From JALYUA01 sp038239305 (GTDB taxonomy: Bacteria; Acidobacteriota; Thermoanaerobaculia; UBA5066; Gp7-AA6): 33,920 nucleotides of DNA. Where the stretch lies: the NCBI GenBank assembly GCA_038239305.1, contig JBBSEW010000041.1, positions 1-33,920 on the forward strand, written 5' to 3'. Shown here piece by piece: positions 14,262-22,223 of this stretch. A program made the translations under genes and the position numbers. Numbering within the stretch: position 1 is the stretch's first letter; every line of letters begins with the position of its first letter. Below the pieces are notes generated by a model, which was not told the DNA's origin, made no database searches, and saw only the letters and a program-made list of their open reading frames with translations.

Positions 14262-15077
14262 CGAAAGGCGCGCGTCCGCCAGGGAGTCCTGCCGTCTCAG
14301 AAGCAGAATGTCCTGGCCGTGCAGCGTCTCGGAGGCCGGCCAGAAGCCGGGCAGGAACCGCTCGACGGCCAAACCCGCGGTCGTGAGCATTTCGCCGAAG
14401 TGGGCGCGCTCGAACGCGATCGCCGCCTCCGGCCTCGCTCTCCAGCTCCATCGCACCGGTGATTCCGGATCGGGATAGGGAAACAGGTCCTCCGCAAGCC
14501 GTCCCGGCTCGAACAGGAAGACGGTCACGAGCGCCCACCGCCCGGGAGCGAGCGTGCGGCAGATCTCTCCGAGCGCGGCGCGTGCCGGACGCTCGGTCAG
14601 ATGTGTGAAGAGAGACTTGGCGAGAAGAAATCCGGCCTCCCCGTCCGCGGCAGGAAAGCGGCCCGATCCGGCGTCGCCGACCGTGAACTCCTCGCGAGAG
14701 ACTCCGCTGTCAGCGCGAGCCGACGCGAGCCGCTTCGCCCATCCCACGGATGGGGCGTGGAGGTCGAATCCGAGGTAGGAACCGGTGGGGCCGGCGAGCC
14801 GGGAGAGCGGCCCGGCCATGACGCCGAATCCGCAGCCCGCGTCGAGCACGCGGTCTCCCGGGCGCACGAGCGACCATTCCTTCACGAGCTCTTCCATCCG
14901 CCGCGCGGCGGACACGATCGAATCGGGCGAGCCCGTGTGGCGCCGGATCCAGAGCGGAGGACCGGAGCTGGCGCGCGGCCCGAGCCCCTCGAATGGTCCT
15001 GCCGCGCGGAGGAAACCGGTCCGGGCGAGACGGAGCGCCGAGACGACGGATCGCGGCGCGGAGCGCAGGAGATGCAC
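14253..15077 (-). CDS. Class I SAM-dependent methyltransferase
   Basis: The 274-residue protein has the class I signature: motif I VLDAGCGFGVMAGPL (residues ~97-111), an acidic residue after the second strand (GFDLHAPSVGWAKR), and a motif-III-like region (LAPGRWALVTVFLF). The first ~40 residues are basic and not part of the fold. The arrangement is that of a Methyltransf_11/25-type enzyme; the substrate cannot be read from sequence. The C-terminal FLPGFWPASETLHGQDILLLRR is a typical closing strand. The gene ends nine bases from the convergent zinc-ribbon gene, with its stop inside a tandem duplication. It may be co-transcribed with the lipoprotein gene upstream (106 bases away). Confidence 0.88.
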   Translation of the reverse strand: MHLLRSAPRSVVSALRLARTGFLRAAGPFEGLGPRASSGPPLWIRRHTGSPDSIVSAARRMEELVKEWSLVRPGDRVLDAGCGFGVMAGPLSRLAGPTGSYLGFDLHAPSVGWAKRLASARADSGVSREEFTVGDAGSGRFPAADGEAGFLLAKSLFTHLTERPARAALGEICRTLAPGRWALVTVFLFEPGRLAEDLFPYPDPESPVRWSWRARPEAAIAFERAHFGEMLTTAGLAVERFLPGFWPASETLHGQDILLLRRQDSLADARLSDQ

Positions 15078-15182
15078 GGCCCGAGCTTATCCGTCTGCCG
15101 GACCGGTCGCCGCCCAGGCGGGAACCGGGCTGCCCGCGTCTTTTCACGGACGCGGGCGGCTGCCCGGGAGGGACGGCCGCGC

Positions 15183-15491
15183 TCAGCGGGCGGCGGGAGC
15201 GGCCACGGAAGGCCCGACACAGCGGTACGCCGTTCCCGTCCGTGCGCCGTCCGCCGCCACGACGACGTAGTCCGCGTCCTTCTTCTCGCCGGCGTGAGCG
15301 AGCGCCGCGTCGATCTCGTCGGCCCCCACGCTCGGACCAATGCTTACCTCGCCCAGGCTCTGGCAGCCCGAGACGAGCTCCGGGTTCTTGGTGACGCCGA
15401 CCTGGCGCCGGGTCGCCGTCGTCGCGCATCCGGCGGCCGAGGCAGCGATCGCGCATGCGAGGAGGAGGCTGAGAGCACGGGGCTTGTTCAT
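15183..15491 (-). CDS. Putative lipoprotein, DUF4156-like
   Basis: The 102-residue protein starts at the ATG at 15491 after AGGAGA, a good ribosome binding site; a longer frame from 15542 is less likely. MNKPRALSLLLACAIAASAA ends in a lipobox SAAGC, so the mature protein is acylated. The mature part has SGCQSLGEVSIG, a central ADYVVVAADG and a closing GTAYRC. This is the order of elements in DUF4156-type small lipoproteins, where the two cysteines may form a disulfide. The family function is unknown. The assignment is a pattern match, moderately sure. Confidence 0.75.
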   Translation of the reverse strand: MNKPRALSLLLACAIAASAAGCATTATRRQVGVTKNPELVSGCQSLGEVSIGPSVGADEIDAALAHAGEKKDADYVVVAADGARTGTAYRCVGPSVAAPAAR

Positions 15492-15676
15492 GACGGTCTC
15501 CTGCGGAAAGAGATTTGTCGACACCCTCTCCGATACGAACAAATCGCCCCGAAGTTATTTGATGTGAATTAGTTACGGGCTTTCGAGTGAGCCGTCTGGA
15601 GACGGCGTGACAGAGGAAATCATTTGTACCGCCGAATTCACGCGGGGATGCCGAACTGACCCAACGGCACGCGTGT

Positions 15677-15714
15677 CGGCGATTCCCACGAGTGTCCGCA
15701 AATGGGAATCGCCG
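15677..15714. repeat. Perfect 12-bp inverted repeat
   Basis: CGGCGATTCCCA (15677-15688) and TGGGAATCGCCG (15703-15714) are exact reverse complements around a 14-base loop. They lie in the gene-free stretch 15492-15811 between the lipoprotein start and the mscS remnant. No T-tract follows, so it may be a protein-binding site or a decayed element end. I see nothing else in that stretch. Confidence 0.8.
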
Positions 15715-15811
15715 TCCGTCCCGGAGGGCGTCGCGGGTGCGCCGGTGCGCCGGCGCCGGTGGGAGGGTGCGCCGATCCGCGGATGGGCTGAAGCGGATAC
15801 TCTGCCGTTTC

Positions 15812-16285
15812 GTGAGCACCTCACTGGTCGATCGACGGCGAGTCCTGACGAGAGCGTGGATCCTCGCGGCGCTCTTCCTGGCTGCGGCGGGCGCTCTCCT
15901 GGCTGCGCCGGCGGTGGCTCAGCTGCCGCGGCTGCCGGCAGTCGCGCATTCACCCGCCTCCATCTCGGCTGGAATCTGACGCCGACCCTCGCGGGCATCG
16001 GGCTCGGAGGTCTCGCGGTGGCTTTTGCCGCCCAAGTAGAGAATCCCCTCGTCCGCATGCGTAAAGTTGACCGATGCGGCGATCGAGGTCGAGGTCCACG
16101 CCTGCGTGCGGACGAAGAATGAAGGCTCCTTCCTGGAGGTCCAGGAGCGCCTTCTCCTCGCGTTGCTGAAGGCGATCGAAGACGCGGTAGCGGAATTCGC
16201 GATCCCCTCGCAGCGCACCTACGCTGTGCGAGATCGCGTCATCGGAGGCGCCGGGTTACCGGAGGCGCCCGGATCGGCCCCGTGA
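15812..16285 (+). pseudogene. Remnant of an MscS-family mechanosensitive channel gene
   Basis: Three pieces in different frames look like one broken MscS gene. From a GTG at 15812 a frame reads RRRVLTRAWILAALFLAAAG, a membrane-helix-like stretch, and stops at 15979. In another frame, around 15964-16040, is LGWNLTPTLAGIGLGGLAVAFAAQ followed by VENP. This is the pore-helix (TM3) signature of MscS, normally GIGGLAxAFAAQ-KT-VENLFGG; here two residues are missing and the frame soon fails. From 16067 a third frame gives AAIEVEVHACVRTK, FLEVQERLLLALLKAIEDA and FAIPSQRTY, the C-terminal domain ending (FxFPSQTxY). The central beta domain is gone. It therefore carries at least two frame changes and an internal deletion, and is not functional as a channel. 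Confidence 0.78.
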
Positions 16286-16303
16286 CCGCGGGTGGGGATC
16301 CGA

Positions 16304-17854
16304 CTACGCCGGCGCGTCCTGGCCCGTCCCGCTCTGGGACTTGAGATACGCGTTCGGGTCGTGCCGGAACGCCCCGGCCGGCACCCACTCGAAGAGCGGC
16401 CCGAGATCGCGGCGCACCTGTTCGGCGTAGAACTCCGGGAGATCCATCGTGCGCCGGTCGAAGTATCGCGAGACGTCCCCGTCGCGGTCGAGCAGCCCGC
16501 GCAGCCGCTTGAAGTAGGCGAGCCGGCCCGCCCCTTCCGAGGAGACCGCGCGGACGAGGTTCATCCATCGCGGGATGGCCGTCCGTGTCGCGCGAAACCG
16601 ATTCACGATCGCGCGGCGGGAAAACGTATAGCGCGTGAGGTCGATCACGTGATCGTAGAACGCGGGCCACGAGTAGTTCTTCGGCTTCACGTTCATCGCG
16701 TGGTTGTTGTCGAGGAAATGGAAGGGGAAGGGGAGCACGCGATCCTCACGCTGGTACTCCAGGTTGAGCGGGGCGGCCCGGCCGAACGCCGACAGAAGCG
16801 AGTAGCCGGGAAAGACACCCGGCGAGAGATCGACGAACTTTTTGGTGAGCTCGAACGGCTCTCCGCCTTCGTCCGAGTCGAGCCCGAGCACGAAGTTGGC
16901 CTGCACGTACGGGATGTGCTCCAGGATCATGTTGAGGTGCTCGGAGACCTGCCGGACCTTCTCCATCCCCTTGTTCGCTCCCGTCTTCGACTTGTTCCCG
17001 AGCTCGTACCAGGACTCGACTCCCGGCAGGAGCCCCTTGAAGCCCGAGCGCGCCAGCCGCTTGACGTGCGGCTCGGACAGGAGCGAGAGGCTGCTCTCCG
17101 CGACGAACTCCACGCTTCCCGCGGGTACCGCCGCGTCGATCGCGTTCAGAGAGTCGTCGAATCGCACGCCGAAGTTCGGGTCGTGCCAGCCGACGCGCGG
17201 GCGCTTCAGCTTCTGCACGAGGAACCGCAGGTCTTCCGTGAGCACGCCGAAGTCGAGAGGCTGATAGGGCACGACGGAGTCGATGCAGAAGCTGCACGTG
17301 TAAGGGCAGCCGAGGCTCGAGATCATGGGCACGAGCTTCAGGACCGGGGCCTTCCGCAGCGTCGGCGCGATGAACTTCCAGCGTTCCCGCACGCCCGGCA
17401 GCGAAAGCGGCTGCGCCCGGGCCTGAAGGTGAACGCCGTACGGCCGGTGCGGAGCGCAGTCCTGCAGGACGTCGCGGATCACGGCGCGGTCGGTGAAGCC
17501 GAGCACGTAGTCGAAATACTGGCGGGCGTCCTCCGGGTAGCAGCGGGCGTGGGGGCCTCCGAGCACCGTTACCGCGCCGCGCGAGCGGAACAGAGCGCTG
17601 AGGGCATACGCGAGAAAGGCGGCGTCGGTGAACGCTCCAATGAAAACGAGGTCGACGGATTCGGGAAGCTCCTCGACGAGGTCTTCAAAGCCCGTGTAGC
17701 AGATGAAGGTGACGTCGTGGCCTTCCGCTTCGCACCAGGTCGCGACCACCTGCGGCATGATGCTCGCGAGATTCGCGTTCATCACCCGGGCGTAGAGTGC
17801 GCGGGTCGGACCCTTCGCGACGAGGTCGATGATGCCGACGCGAAGTTTGCGCAT
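16304..17854 (-). CDS. B12-binding radical SAM protein
   Basis: The 516-residue protein has an N-terminal Rossmann-like cobalamin-binding domain (RVGIIDLVAKG, VDLVFIGAFTDAAFLAYALS, AVTVLGGPHARCYPEDA). A radical SAM domain follows with the cluster motif CPYTCSFC (C183, C187, C190). Downstream are VEFVAESSLSLL, the strand GFKGLLPGVESW and QANFVLGLDSD, usual for B12-radical SAM enzymes. The B12 DxHxxG motif is absent, so cobalamin may bind base-off without a protein histidine. Family members methylate unreactive carbons or modify lipids and peptides; the substrate is not evident. About 180 bases of shared upstream region separate it from the divergent small zinc-finger gene. There is no signal peptide. 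Confidence 0.93.
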   Translation of the reverse strand: MRKLRVGIIDLVAKGPTRALYARVMNANLASIMPQVVATWCEAEGHDVTFICYTGFEDLVEELPESVDLVFIGAFTDAAFLAYALSALFRSRGAVTVLGGPHARCYPEDARQYFDYVLGFTDRAVIRDVLQDCAPHRPYGVHLQARAQPLSLPGVRERWKFIAPTLRKAPVLKLVPMISSLGCPYTCSFCIDSVVPYQPLDFGVLTEDLRFLVQKLKRPRVGWHDPNFGVRFDDSLNAIDAAVPAGSVEFVAESSLSLLSEPHVKRLARSGFKGLLPGVESWYELGNKSKTGANKGMEKVRQVSEHLNMILEHIPYVQANFVLGLDSDEGGEPFELTKKFVDLSPGVFPGYSLLSAFGRAAPLNLEYQREDRVLPFPFHFLDNNHAMNVKPKNYSWPAFYDHVIDLTRYTFSRRAIVNRFRATRTAIPRWMNLVRAVSSEGAGRLAYFKRLRGLLDRDGDVSRYFDRRTMDLPEFYAEQVRRDLGPLFEWVPAGAFRHDPNAYLKSQSGTGQDAPA

Positions 17855-18036
17855 GGGGCTCCCGGGGCGAAGAACGGCGCAGGGGCGGAAAAGGTATCCC
17901 CCGCGGTGGTTCGGCGCGATTTACGTCATTCCGCGCACAACTCTATACCCGTGCATTTCCGTGCCGAAACAGACGGGTTCCTCGGACGGGTGCGTGCGGC
18001 GAGAAGAGCGGCGAGAAGAGTAGACTGCCCGCCCCG

Positions 18037-18240
18037 ATGCTCGAAGAGCCCGTTCCCTGTCCCTTCTGCGACCGGCCCCTCTTGGTCGATCTCGCGGGCC
18101 ACTACCGATTCCACAGAACGGCGGCCATCGCCTTCATCGATCTCCTCGAGCGTCAGGGCAAACCGGCCGAGCTCGGCGACCTGGCGCGAACACGCATCGT
18201 CGCCTGCGACCGTCTCCTCTCGGAGATGCGGCCGGAGTAG
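18037..18240 (+). CDS. Small C2H2-like zinc-finger protein
   Basis: The 67-residue protein starts at the ATG at 18037. Residues 8-27 read CPFCDRPLLVDLAGHYRFHR, a CxxC-x10-HxxxH arrangement that could bind one zinc, followed by a single long helix (AAIAFIDLLERQGKPAELGD). A short DNA- or protein-binding module is the simplest reading. I do not recognise a named family. No clear Shine-Dalgarno is present, and the gene is isolated between a divergent radical SAM gene and a convergent membrane protein gene. Its coding character rests on the motif and on a clean hydrophilic frame. Confidence 0.65.
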   Translation: MLEEPVPCPFCDRPLLVDLAGHYRFHRTAAIAFIDLLERQGKPAELGDLARTRIVACDRLLSEMRPE

Positions 18241-18384
18241 CCGTGGCGTCGAATCGAGGAGTCGGAGGAATGATCCGCTGAGGAGAATCAATCCTTCCGA
18301 GCAGGTTTCAATCGGCCGACCTCGGACTTCTTCGTCGTTACGGAGAGTTGCTTTGCGCGCTATCGATGCCACACGGGGGCGTGC

Positions 18385-18897
18385 TCATTTCGAGATAGGA
18401 ATCGAGCTGATCTGACCGTTGCGCTCGAGGATGGCGACTTTCGCCTGCGCAGCTTCTCCGATCTGACCGTGCAGCCGCAGCATTTCCTTGAGGTCGTTTT
18501 CCGTAATCAGGCTGCCGCGCATAGCCTTCCAGTCGATGCGGCCGTTGGACACCAGTTCCCGCGGCTCTCCCTTCACCAGGCGACCGAAGGCGTGCCATCG
18601 ATGCGAGAGCAGCGCGAGGACCCAGTGCACGGCCACGAGCGCTCCCACGGCCACGAGCGTTCCCCACAGGGATGCGCCGCCGTTGATCGTGCGCCCGAGC
18701 ACGGCCCCGATCATGACGGCGAGCACCGTGTCGAACGCGCTGTACTTGCCGAGCATGCGGCGGTCGGCGAATCGCACGATGACCAGCCAGGCCAGAAAAA
18801 TAAAAACCGCTCGGATCACCATGGGTCCGAGGGGCAACTCTTTGCCGAGAAACTGATCGCTGAATGCCGCTCGAAACGTCGAACCGATCTCTTCCAT
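18385..18897 (-). CDS. YetF/DUF421 family membrane protein
   Basis: The 170-residue protein starts at the ATG at 18897, which follows GGAGGGAG at good spacing; an in-frame ATG at 18921 is less likely. Three hydrophobic spans (about residues 26-47, 55-75 and 78-100) lead to a cytosolic YetF-like domain. That domain has PRELVSNGRIDWKAMRGSLI, then TENDLKEMLRLHGQ, and ends KVAILERNGQISSIP. RRMLGKYSAFDTVLAVMIGA is the typical loop of the family. The function of DUF421 proteins is poorly known; links to stress and membrane integrity have been suggested. It is a short but complete member. Confidence 0.9.
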   Translation of the reverse strand: MEEIGSTFRAAFSDQFLGKELPLGPMVIRAVFIFLAWLVIVRFADRRMLGKYSAFDTVLAVMIGAVLGRTINGGASLWGTLVAVGALVAVHWVLALLSHRWHAFGRLVKGEPRELVSNGRIDWKAMRGSLITENDLKEMLRLHGQIGEAAQAKVAILERNGQISSIPISK

Positions 18898-19056
18898 GGG
18901 GCTCCCTCCACCGGGAGCCATAGCACAGGGTCGGCCAACCGGTCAGCCGCCGGCATCACCCGGATCTGAACCTCTACGTCTCCGTGGAAAGGGTCGCGGC
19001 GTCCGGCCCAGGAGGCGGATCGCCGACAGCGGGGGAGCTCGGATCCGTGAATGGGC

Positions 19057-19566
19057 TCAAGCCTGAGCCTTGACTGACAAAGATGGTTTTCGCCGCTCAC
19101 GCGACAGCCGCCGCCAGGAACAGGTATTACAGAGCGGCTTCACCTTCGGGTTGCGCTGCGCCGTGAAGTACTCGCCGCAGTCCAGGCAGGAGAGAGTCTG
19201 GCGCGCGCTCGGCCTCGGAGGCAGGATGAATCGCCTCGGACGGATGGTCGCACCGGCGTTCGCGCTCGGGGCGGCCGGCGCGGCCCACCTCCGGCAATGG
19301 ACGACGGCGCGCGCGAGCGCGTGCTCCCGGGTCCCGGCGCTGCCGCTCGACACCCGCTCATTCGCGAGCGACATCGTGCAGTACCAGATCCCGCCGGACT
19401 CTTCGAGATCCACGCGGAATCCCATCCCGCCGAGCCGCGCGAGGAGGCGGCTCGCCGTGAGAGGGGAGGTCGAGTAAGCGGGCGGTCTCTCTTTCGCTTC
19501 GCCATTCAGAACGACGCCCACGCGACGGTCGAGATCGATGCCGGGCAAGTCGAGAGTCGACGTCAT
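19057..19566 (-). CDS. Hypothetical protein with C-terminal zinc ribbon
   Basis: The 169-residue protein has two parts. Residues ~30-95 read TASRLLARLGGMGFRVDLEE, then GIWYCTMSL and TREHALARAVVHCRRW. This is an alpha-beta sandwich pattern like the small ABA-sandwich domains of phage-type proteins, where the ALARAVV helix is usual. Residues ~125-150 hold CLDCGEYFTAQRNPKVKPLC followed by NTC, which makes two CxxC pairs: a zinc ribbon. The C-terminus is basic (WRRLSRERRKP). Nucleic-acid binding is plausible but inferred. The start at 19566 has the rc-strand GGAGGCTCCCG upstream (AAGGAGGC), a good ribosome site. Confidence 0.75.
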   Translation of the reverse strand: MTSTLDLPGIDLDRRVGVVLNGEAKERPPAYSTSPLTASRLLARLGGMGFRVDLEESGGIWYCTMSLANERVSSGSAGTREHALARAVVHCRRWAAPAAPSANAGATIRPRRFILPPRPSARQTLSCLDCGEYFTAQRNPKVKPLCNTCSWRRLSRERRKPSLSVKAQA

Positions 19567-19729
19567 CGGGAGCCTCCTTCGACCATGAGTCGGGGCTACC
19601 GAACGAATGCAAAGAACGCGCCAGCCGATCCAGGTGGTACGGAATCAGACAACCGAGGCGCCTTCCGTCGGCTCGCTCAAAGGATCTGGAATCTCAAATC
19701 ATTCGACGTTTCCAGGACGCCGAATGAGT

Positions 19730-19795
19730 TGGCGGAAGCGTGTAGGACTCGAACCCACAGAACGCCGATAGCCCATACCTCGGCGGGTTAGAGGC
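19730..19795 (-). other. tRNA 3'-end fragment, candidate attachment-site copy of tRNA-Sec
   Basis: On the minus strand this ends ...GTGGGTTCGAGTCCTACACGC-TTCCGCCA (split here for length). Over 30 bases from 19729 it matches the 3' end of the tRNA-Sec gene at 22223-22252 at 28 positions, and the T-arm still folds with one G-U. Further in, GCCGA...TCGGC could be a variable arm, and CTCTAAC looks like an anticodon loop, but no 5' half exists. It is therefore not a working tRNA. Same orientation and position 2.5 kb downstream of the tRNA 3' end fit attL/attR of an integrated element. The region 19567-19925 otherwise shows no gene. Confidence 0.7.
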
Positions 19796-19925
19796 TCCAG
19801 AAAATCCAAACAGTTACGGATGGTCGAGTGTCGCCCTTTCTCCGGGTTTCACCGGGGGAATTCGCCCACGGATTCGGCCATTGATCAATTTTCCCGCCCG
19901 ACTCTCGGTCATGAAGGAGAACCTC

Positions 19926-20291
19926 ATGGCACACTTCAACCTCGTTCCTACCGCTGCCGAAAGGAGCCGGATCGTTCTGACAGGTGTCCGGGACTCGGCT
20001 CAAGAGAATCAACTCGCCGTTTGCGCCTGCCGTCTCGTTGACTGCGATCCCAGTGATAGTGAGTGCGTGACGGAGATGCAGGGCTTATTTCTCGGGAAGG
20101 GTGGTCAGGAGGATGTTGGGGGGAGGGCTCCGGTGGCCCTGTGCGGCTCTTGCCGAGCCCCGCATCCGATCGTCGACATGGCCACGGCAGTTCGGACGGG
20201 TTACGTAGACCCAACGACGGACACGATCTCGCTCCGGGTGCCGTCCTTGCCCGGGCGTGGCGCCCGACTGCCCGTCGCCGTCCCCTTCTGA
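19926..20291 (+). CDS. Hypothetical Cys-containing protein inside the tRNA-Sec-bounded segment
   Basis: The 121-residue protein starts at the ATG at 19926, seven bases after AAGGAG, one of the best ribosome sites in the window. It begins MAHFNLVPTAAERSRIVLTG. It contains CACRLVDCDPSDSEC and CGSCRAPHP, six cysteines in two groups that could bind metal or form disulfides. The C-terminus is LPGRGARLPVAVPF. There is no signal peptide or membrane span. I do not recognise a family. A strong terminator follows 21 bases after the stop, so this looks like a single-gene transcript. It lies in the segment flanked by tRNA-Sec end copies and may be cargo. Confidence 0.7.
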   Translation: MAHFNLVPTAAERSRIVLTGVRDSAQENQLAVCACRLVDCDPSDSECVTEMQGLFLGKGGQEDVGGRAPVALCGSCRAPHPIVDMATAVRTGYVDPTTDTISLRVPSLPGRGARLPVAVPF

Positions 20292-20312
20292 ACCCGACGT
20301 TCTACCCCCGAG

Positions 20313-20338
20313 CCCGGCTCCACGAGGGGCCGGGTTTT
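20313..20338 (+). terminator. Rho-independent terminator
   Basis: CCCGGCTCC, loop ACGA, then GGGGCCGGG form a 9-bp stem with one G-U pair, followed directly by TTTTCCTTT. It ends the transcript of the Cys-containing protein. Confidence 0.88.
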
Positions 20339-20419
20339 CCTTTCGAAAAGCTTCGTGTCCGCCTTGGGACTACACTCAACGAGGGTGGACAGAGGGGCGT
20401 TCAACGGAAGACTGAGCTC

Positions 20420-20575
20420 ATGATCGACGACGATTCTCGTCGCAGAGTCACCATATCGACCCATCGGGTCGTGAGACACGCGCAAGCCTTGGTTGCGTCA
20501 TACCTCGCGGCGGGCCGCGTAGAAGAGGGCCGCGAGGTTCAACACCTGCGTGCACGTGCCGGGCGGGGAGGGTGA
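20420..20575 (+). CDS. Possible small ORF, 51 residues
   Basis: An ATG at 20420 opens a 51-residue frame (MIDDDSRRRVTISTHRVVRH...) ending 13 bases before the DUF2142 start. GGAAG lies about nine bases upstream. The composition is plausible for a small acidic-basic helical protein, but there is no domain or other support. It may simply be leader sequence of the next gene. Confidence 0.3.
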   Translation: MIDDDSRRRVTISTHRVVRHAQALVASYLAAGRVEEGREVQHLRARAGRGG

Positions 20576-20588
20576 GAGGTCGTTTGTG

Positions 20589-21965
20589 ATGCAGCCAGAG
20601 CTGGAGTCGGCTGCCCGCAAATGGAGCCGACTGTTTCTGATAACCGCCCTCCCCGCTTCGTTTGCCTTCGCTGTCCTGACCCCGCCGTTTCAGATCCCGG
20701 ACGAGATCGCGCACTTCGAGCGCGCCTATGAAGTCTCGGAGGCCGGGATCGTCTCGAAGCCTCAGGGGGTTGGGGCAGGCGCGGTCCTGCCCGATTCGAT
20801 TCCGCGGATGGCGGAGAGGCTCGCGGGGGACGTTCCCTTTCATCCCGAGAGGAAGGTGAGTTCCGCCGCGGTTGTCGAGGCCTTTCATGTCCCCCTTGAC
20901 CCGGGGAACCGATCGTTCGTCGAATTCTCGAACTCGGCCCTCACGAGCTTTGTCCCCTATCTCCCCCAGGCCTCGGGCATTGCCCTGGCACGATTGTTCA
21001 CGAACTCGGTTCTGGCACTCTTCTACTGCGGCCGCGTCGGCAATCTCGTGGCCTCCGTCGTGTTGTCGGCGCTGGCAATCCGACGGACGCCATTTGCCCG
21101 ACCGCTCTTCTTCCTGCTCGCTTCGACGCCGATGGTGATATTCGAACGGGCCTCCCTGTCGTCGGATGCGACGACCGACGCGTTGGCTTTGTATGCGGTC
21201 GCGCTGTTCCTGCAGATTGCGTTCGGGGGAAGAGGAGTGAGTGCCGGCACCGTGGCGCACGTTCTGTGCGTCGTCGCCCTGCTGGGACTCTCCAAGTCCG
21301 CGTACGTTTTCCTGGCGCTCCTGGTCCTGCTGGTGCCAACGGCCGCGGTCGGCTCGCGGGGCCGAAGGGCGGTCTTCGTCGGACTGGCCCTGGGAGCCGG
21401 AGTCGCCGCCGCCGCAGGCTGGTCGCTCCTATTCAAGCGAGCATTCCCGGGCTTTCGCCTCTATCCGGGCACTGACCCGGCGCGACAGCTCGCCGGCATG
21501 ATCGACCACCCTTTCGCGTTCCTCGCGACGGCCGTGTCCTTCTTTGCGAAGGGGACGCCGCGTCTGGCGGTGCAGTTCGTCGGGCGCCTCGGCTGGCTCG
21601 ACACTCCACTTCCGCTCCCGGTCGTGTTGCTCGCCGGACTGCTGATCGTTTTGGTGGCGGCCACAGCTCCGGACGTCGCGAAGTACTTGCGGGCCGGACA
21701 GCGAACCGTCCTGGGGGTGACGGTCGCCCTGAGTCTGTTCTGGATGAGCGTGCTCCTGTACCTCGTTGTCAGTCCTGTGGGATCGAGCGAGATCGGAGGG
21801 GTCCAGGGACGGCACCTGATTCCGCTCGCTGCACCGTTCTTCCTCTCCTGGTCGGGCGCTGCGAGACCGATCGACTGGAATCGACGAGCGGCGCCGCTCG
21901 CCGTGGCGGTCACGGCCACGTGCGCCGTCGCGCTCTGGGCCGTCGTCCGTCGGTACTACGTGTGA
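20589..21965 (+). CDS. DUF2142 family polytopic membrane protein
   Basis: The protein is 458 residues from the ATG at 20589, preceded by GAGAGG; an in-frame GTG at 20550 is less likely. After a first span comes the family signature TPPFQIPDEIAHFERAYEVS, in the first extracytoplasmic loop. About ten to eleven further spans follow. The loop with GSSEIGGVQGRHLIPLAAPF near the end is also typical of DUF2142. The fold resembles GT-C glycosyltransferases that use lipid-linked sugars, and family members often sit in O-antigen or cell-surface polysaccharide loci. No other glycan gene is near, which fits a lone cargo gene. The reaction is not known. Confidence 0.9.
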   Translation: MQPELESAARKWSRLFLITALPASFAFAVLTPPFQIPDEIAHFERAYEVSEAGIVSKPQGVGAGAVLPDSIPRMAERLAGDVPFHPERKVSSAAVVEAFHVPLDPGNRSFVEFSNSALTSFVPYLPQASGIALARLFTNSVLALFYCGRVGNLVASVVLSALAIRRTPFARPLFFLLASTPMVIFERASLSSDATTDALALYAVALFLQIAFGGRGVSAGTVAHVLCVVALLGLSKSAYVFLALLVLLVPTAAVGSRGRRAVFVGLALGAGVAAAAGWSLLFKRAFPGFRLYPGTDPARQLAGMIDHPFAFLATAVSFFAKGTPRLAVQFVGRLGWLDTPLPLPVVLLAGLLIVLVAATAPDVAKYLRAGQRTVLGVTVALSLFWMSVLLYLVVSPVGSSEIGGVQGRHLIPLAAPFFLSWSGAARPIDWNRRAAPLAVAVTATCAVALWAVVRRYYV

Positions 21966-22223
21966 AACTAGTCGGGTGACCATGCTTTCGCGCGAATCGT
22001 TCCCGCTGGCTGCGATGCTCTGCAGCGTCGCATCGCTGGCGAAAACGATCGGGTAGACGGAGAGAACGGTGACGGGGGACATGAGCTCCGCGTTCAAAGC
22101 GGTCGGGCAGTTCGTCGCCTCGCTCTCTTTTGATCGCGTCGTCGTTGCGATGCCGAACTCGTCCACGAATTCGGCCAAGGGGTAATGAGTGGTGTCTAAC
22201 TCGCTGAGCCATCAAGCAGGTAT

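Noticed and set aside
16292..18415. 707-codon plus-strand frame opposite the radical SAM gene
   Set aside because: Shadow frame; the minus strand has the CxxxCxxC cluster motif and B12-binding domain.
19730..19795. A complete second tRNA gene
   Set aside because: T-arm and acceptor 3' strand are present but no matching 5' acceptor strand or D-arm is found upstream on the minus strand.
20289..20291. UGA at the end of the Cys-containing protein as a selenocysteine codon
   Set aside because: The stretch after the UGA has no Sec-family motif and runs into a strong terminator; the stop is real.
21966..22223. Small gene in the gap between DUF2142 and tRNA-Sec
   Set aside because: A plus frame is interrupted by TAG and a minus frame runs into the DUF2142 antisense; neither has a ribosome site or a recognisable domain.
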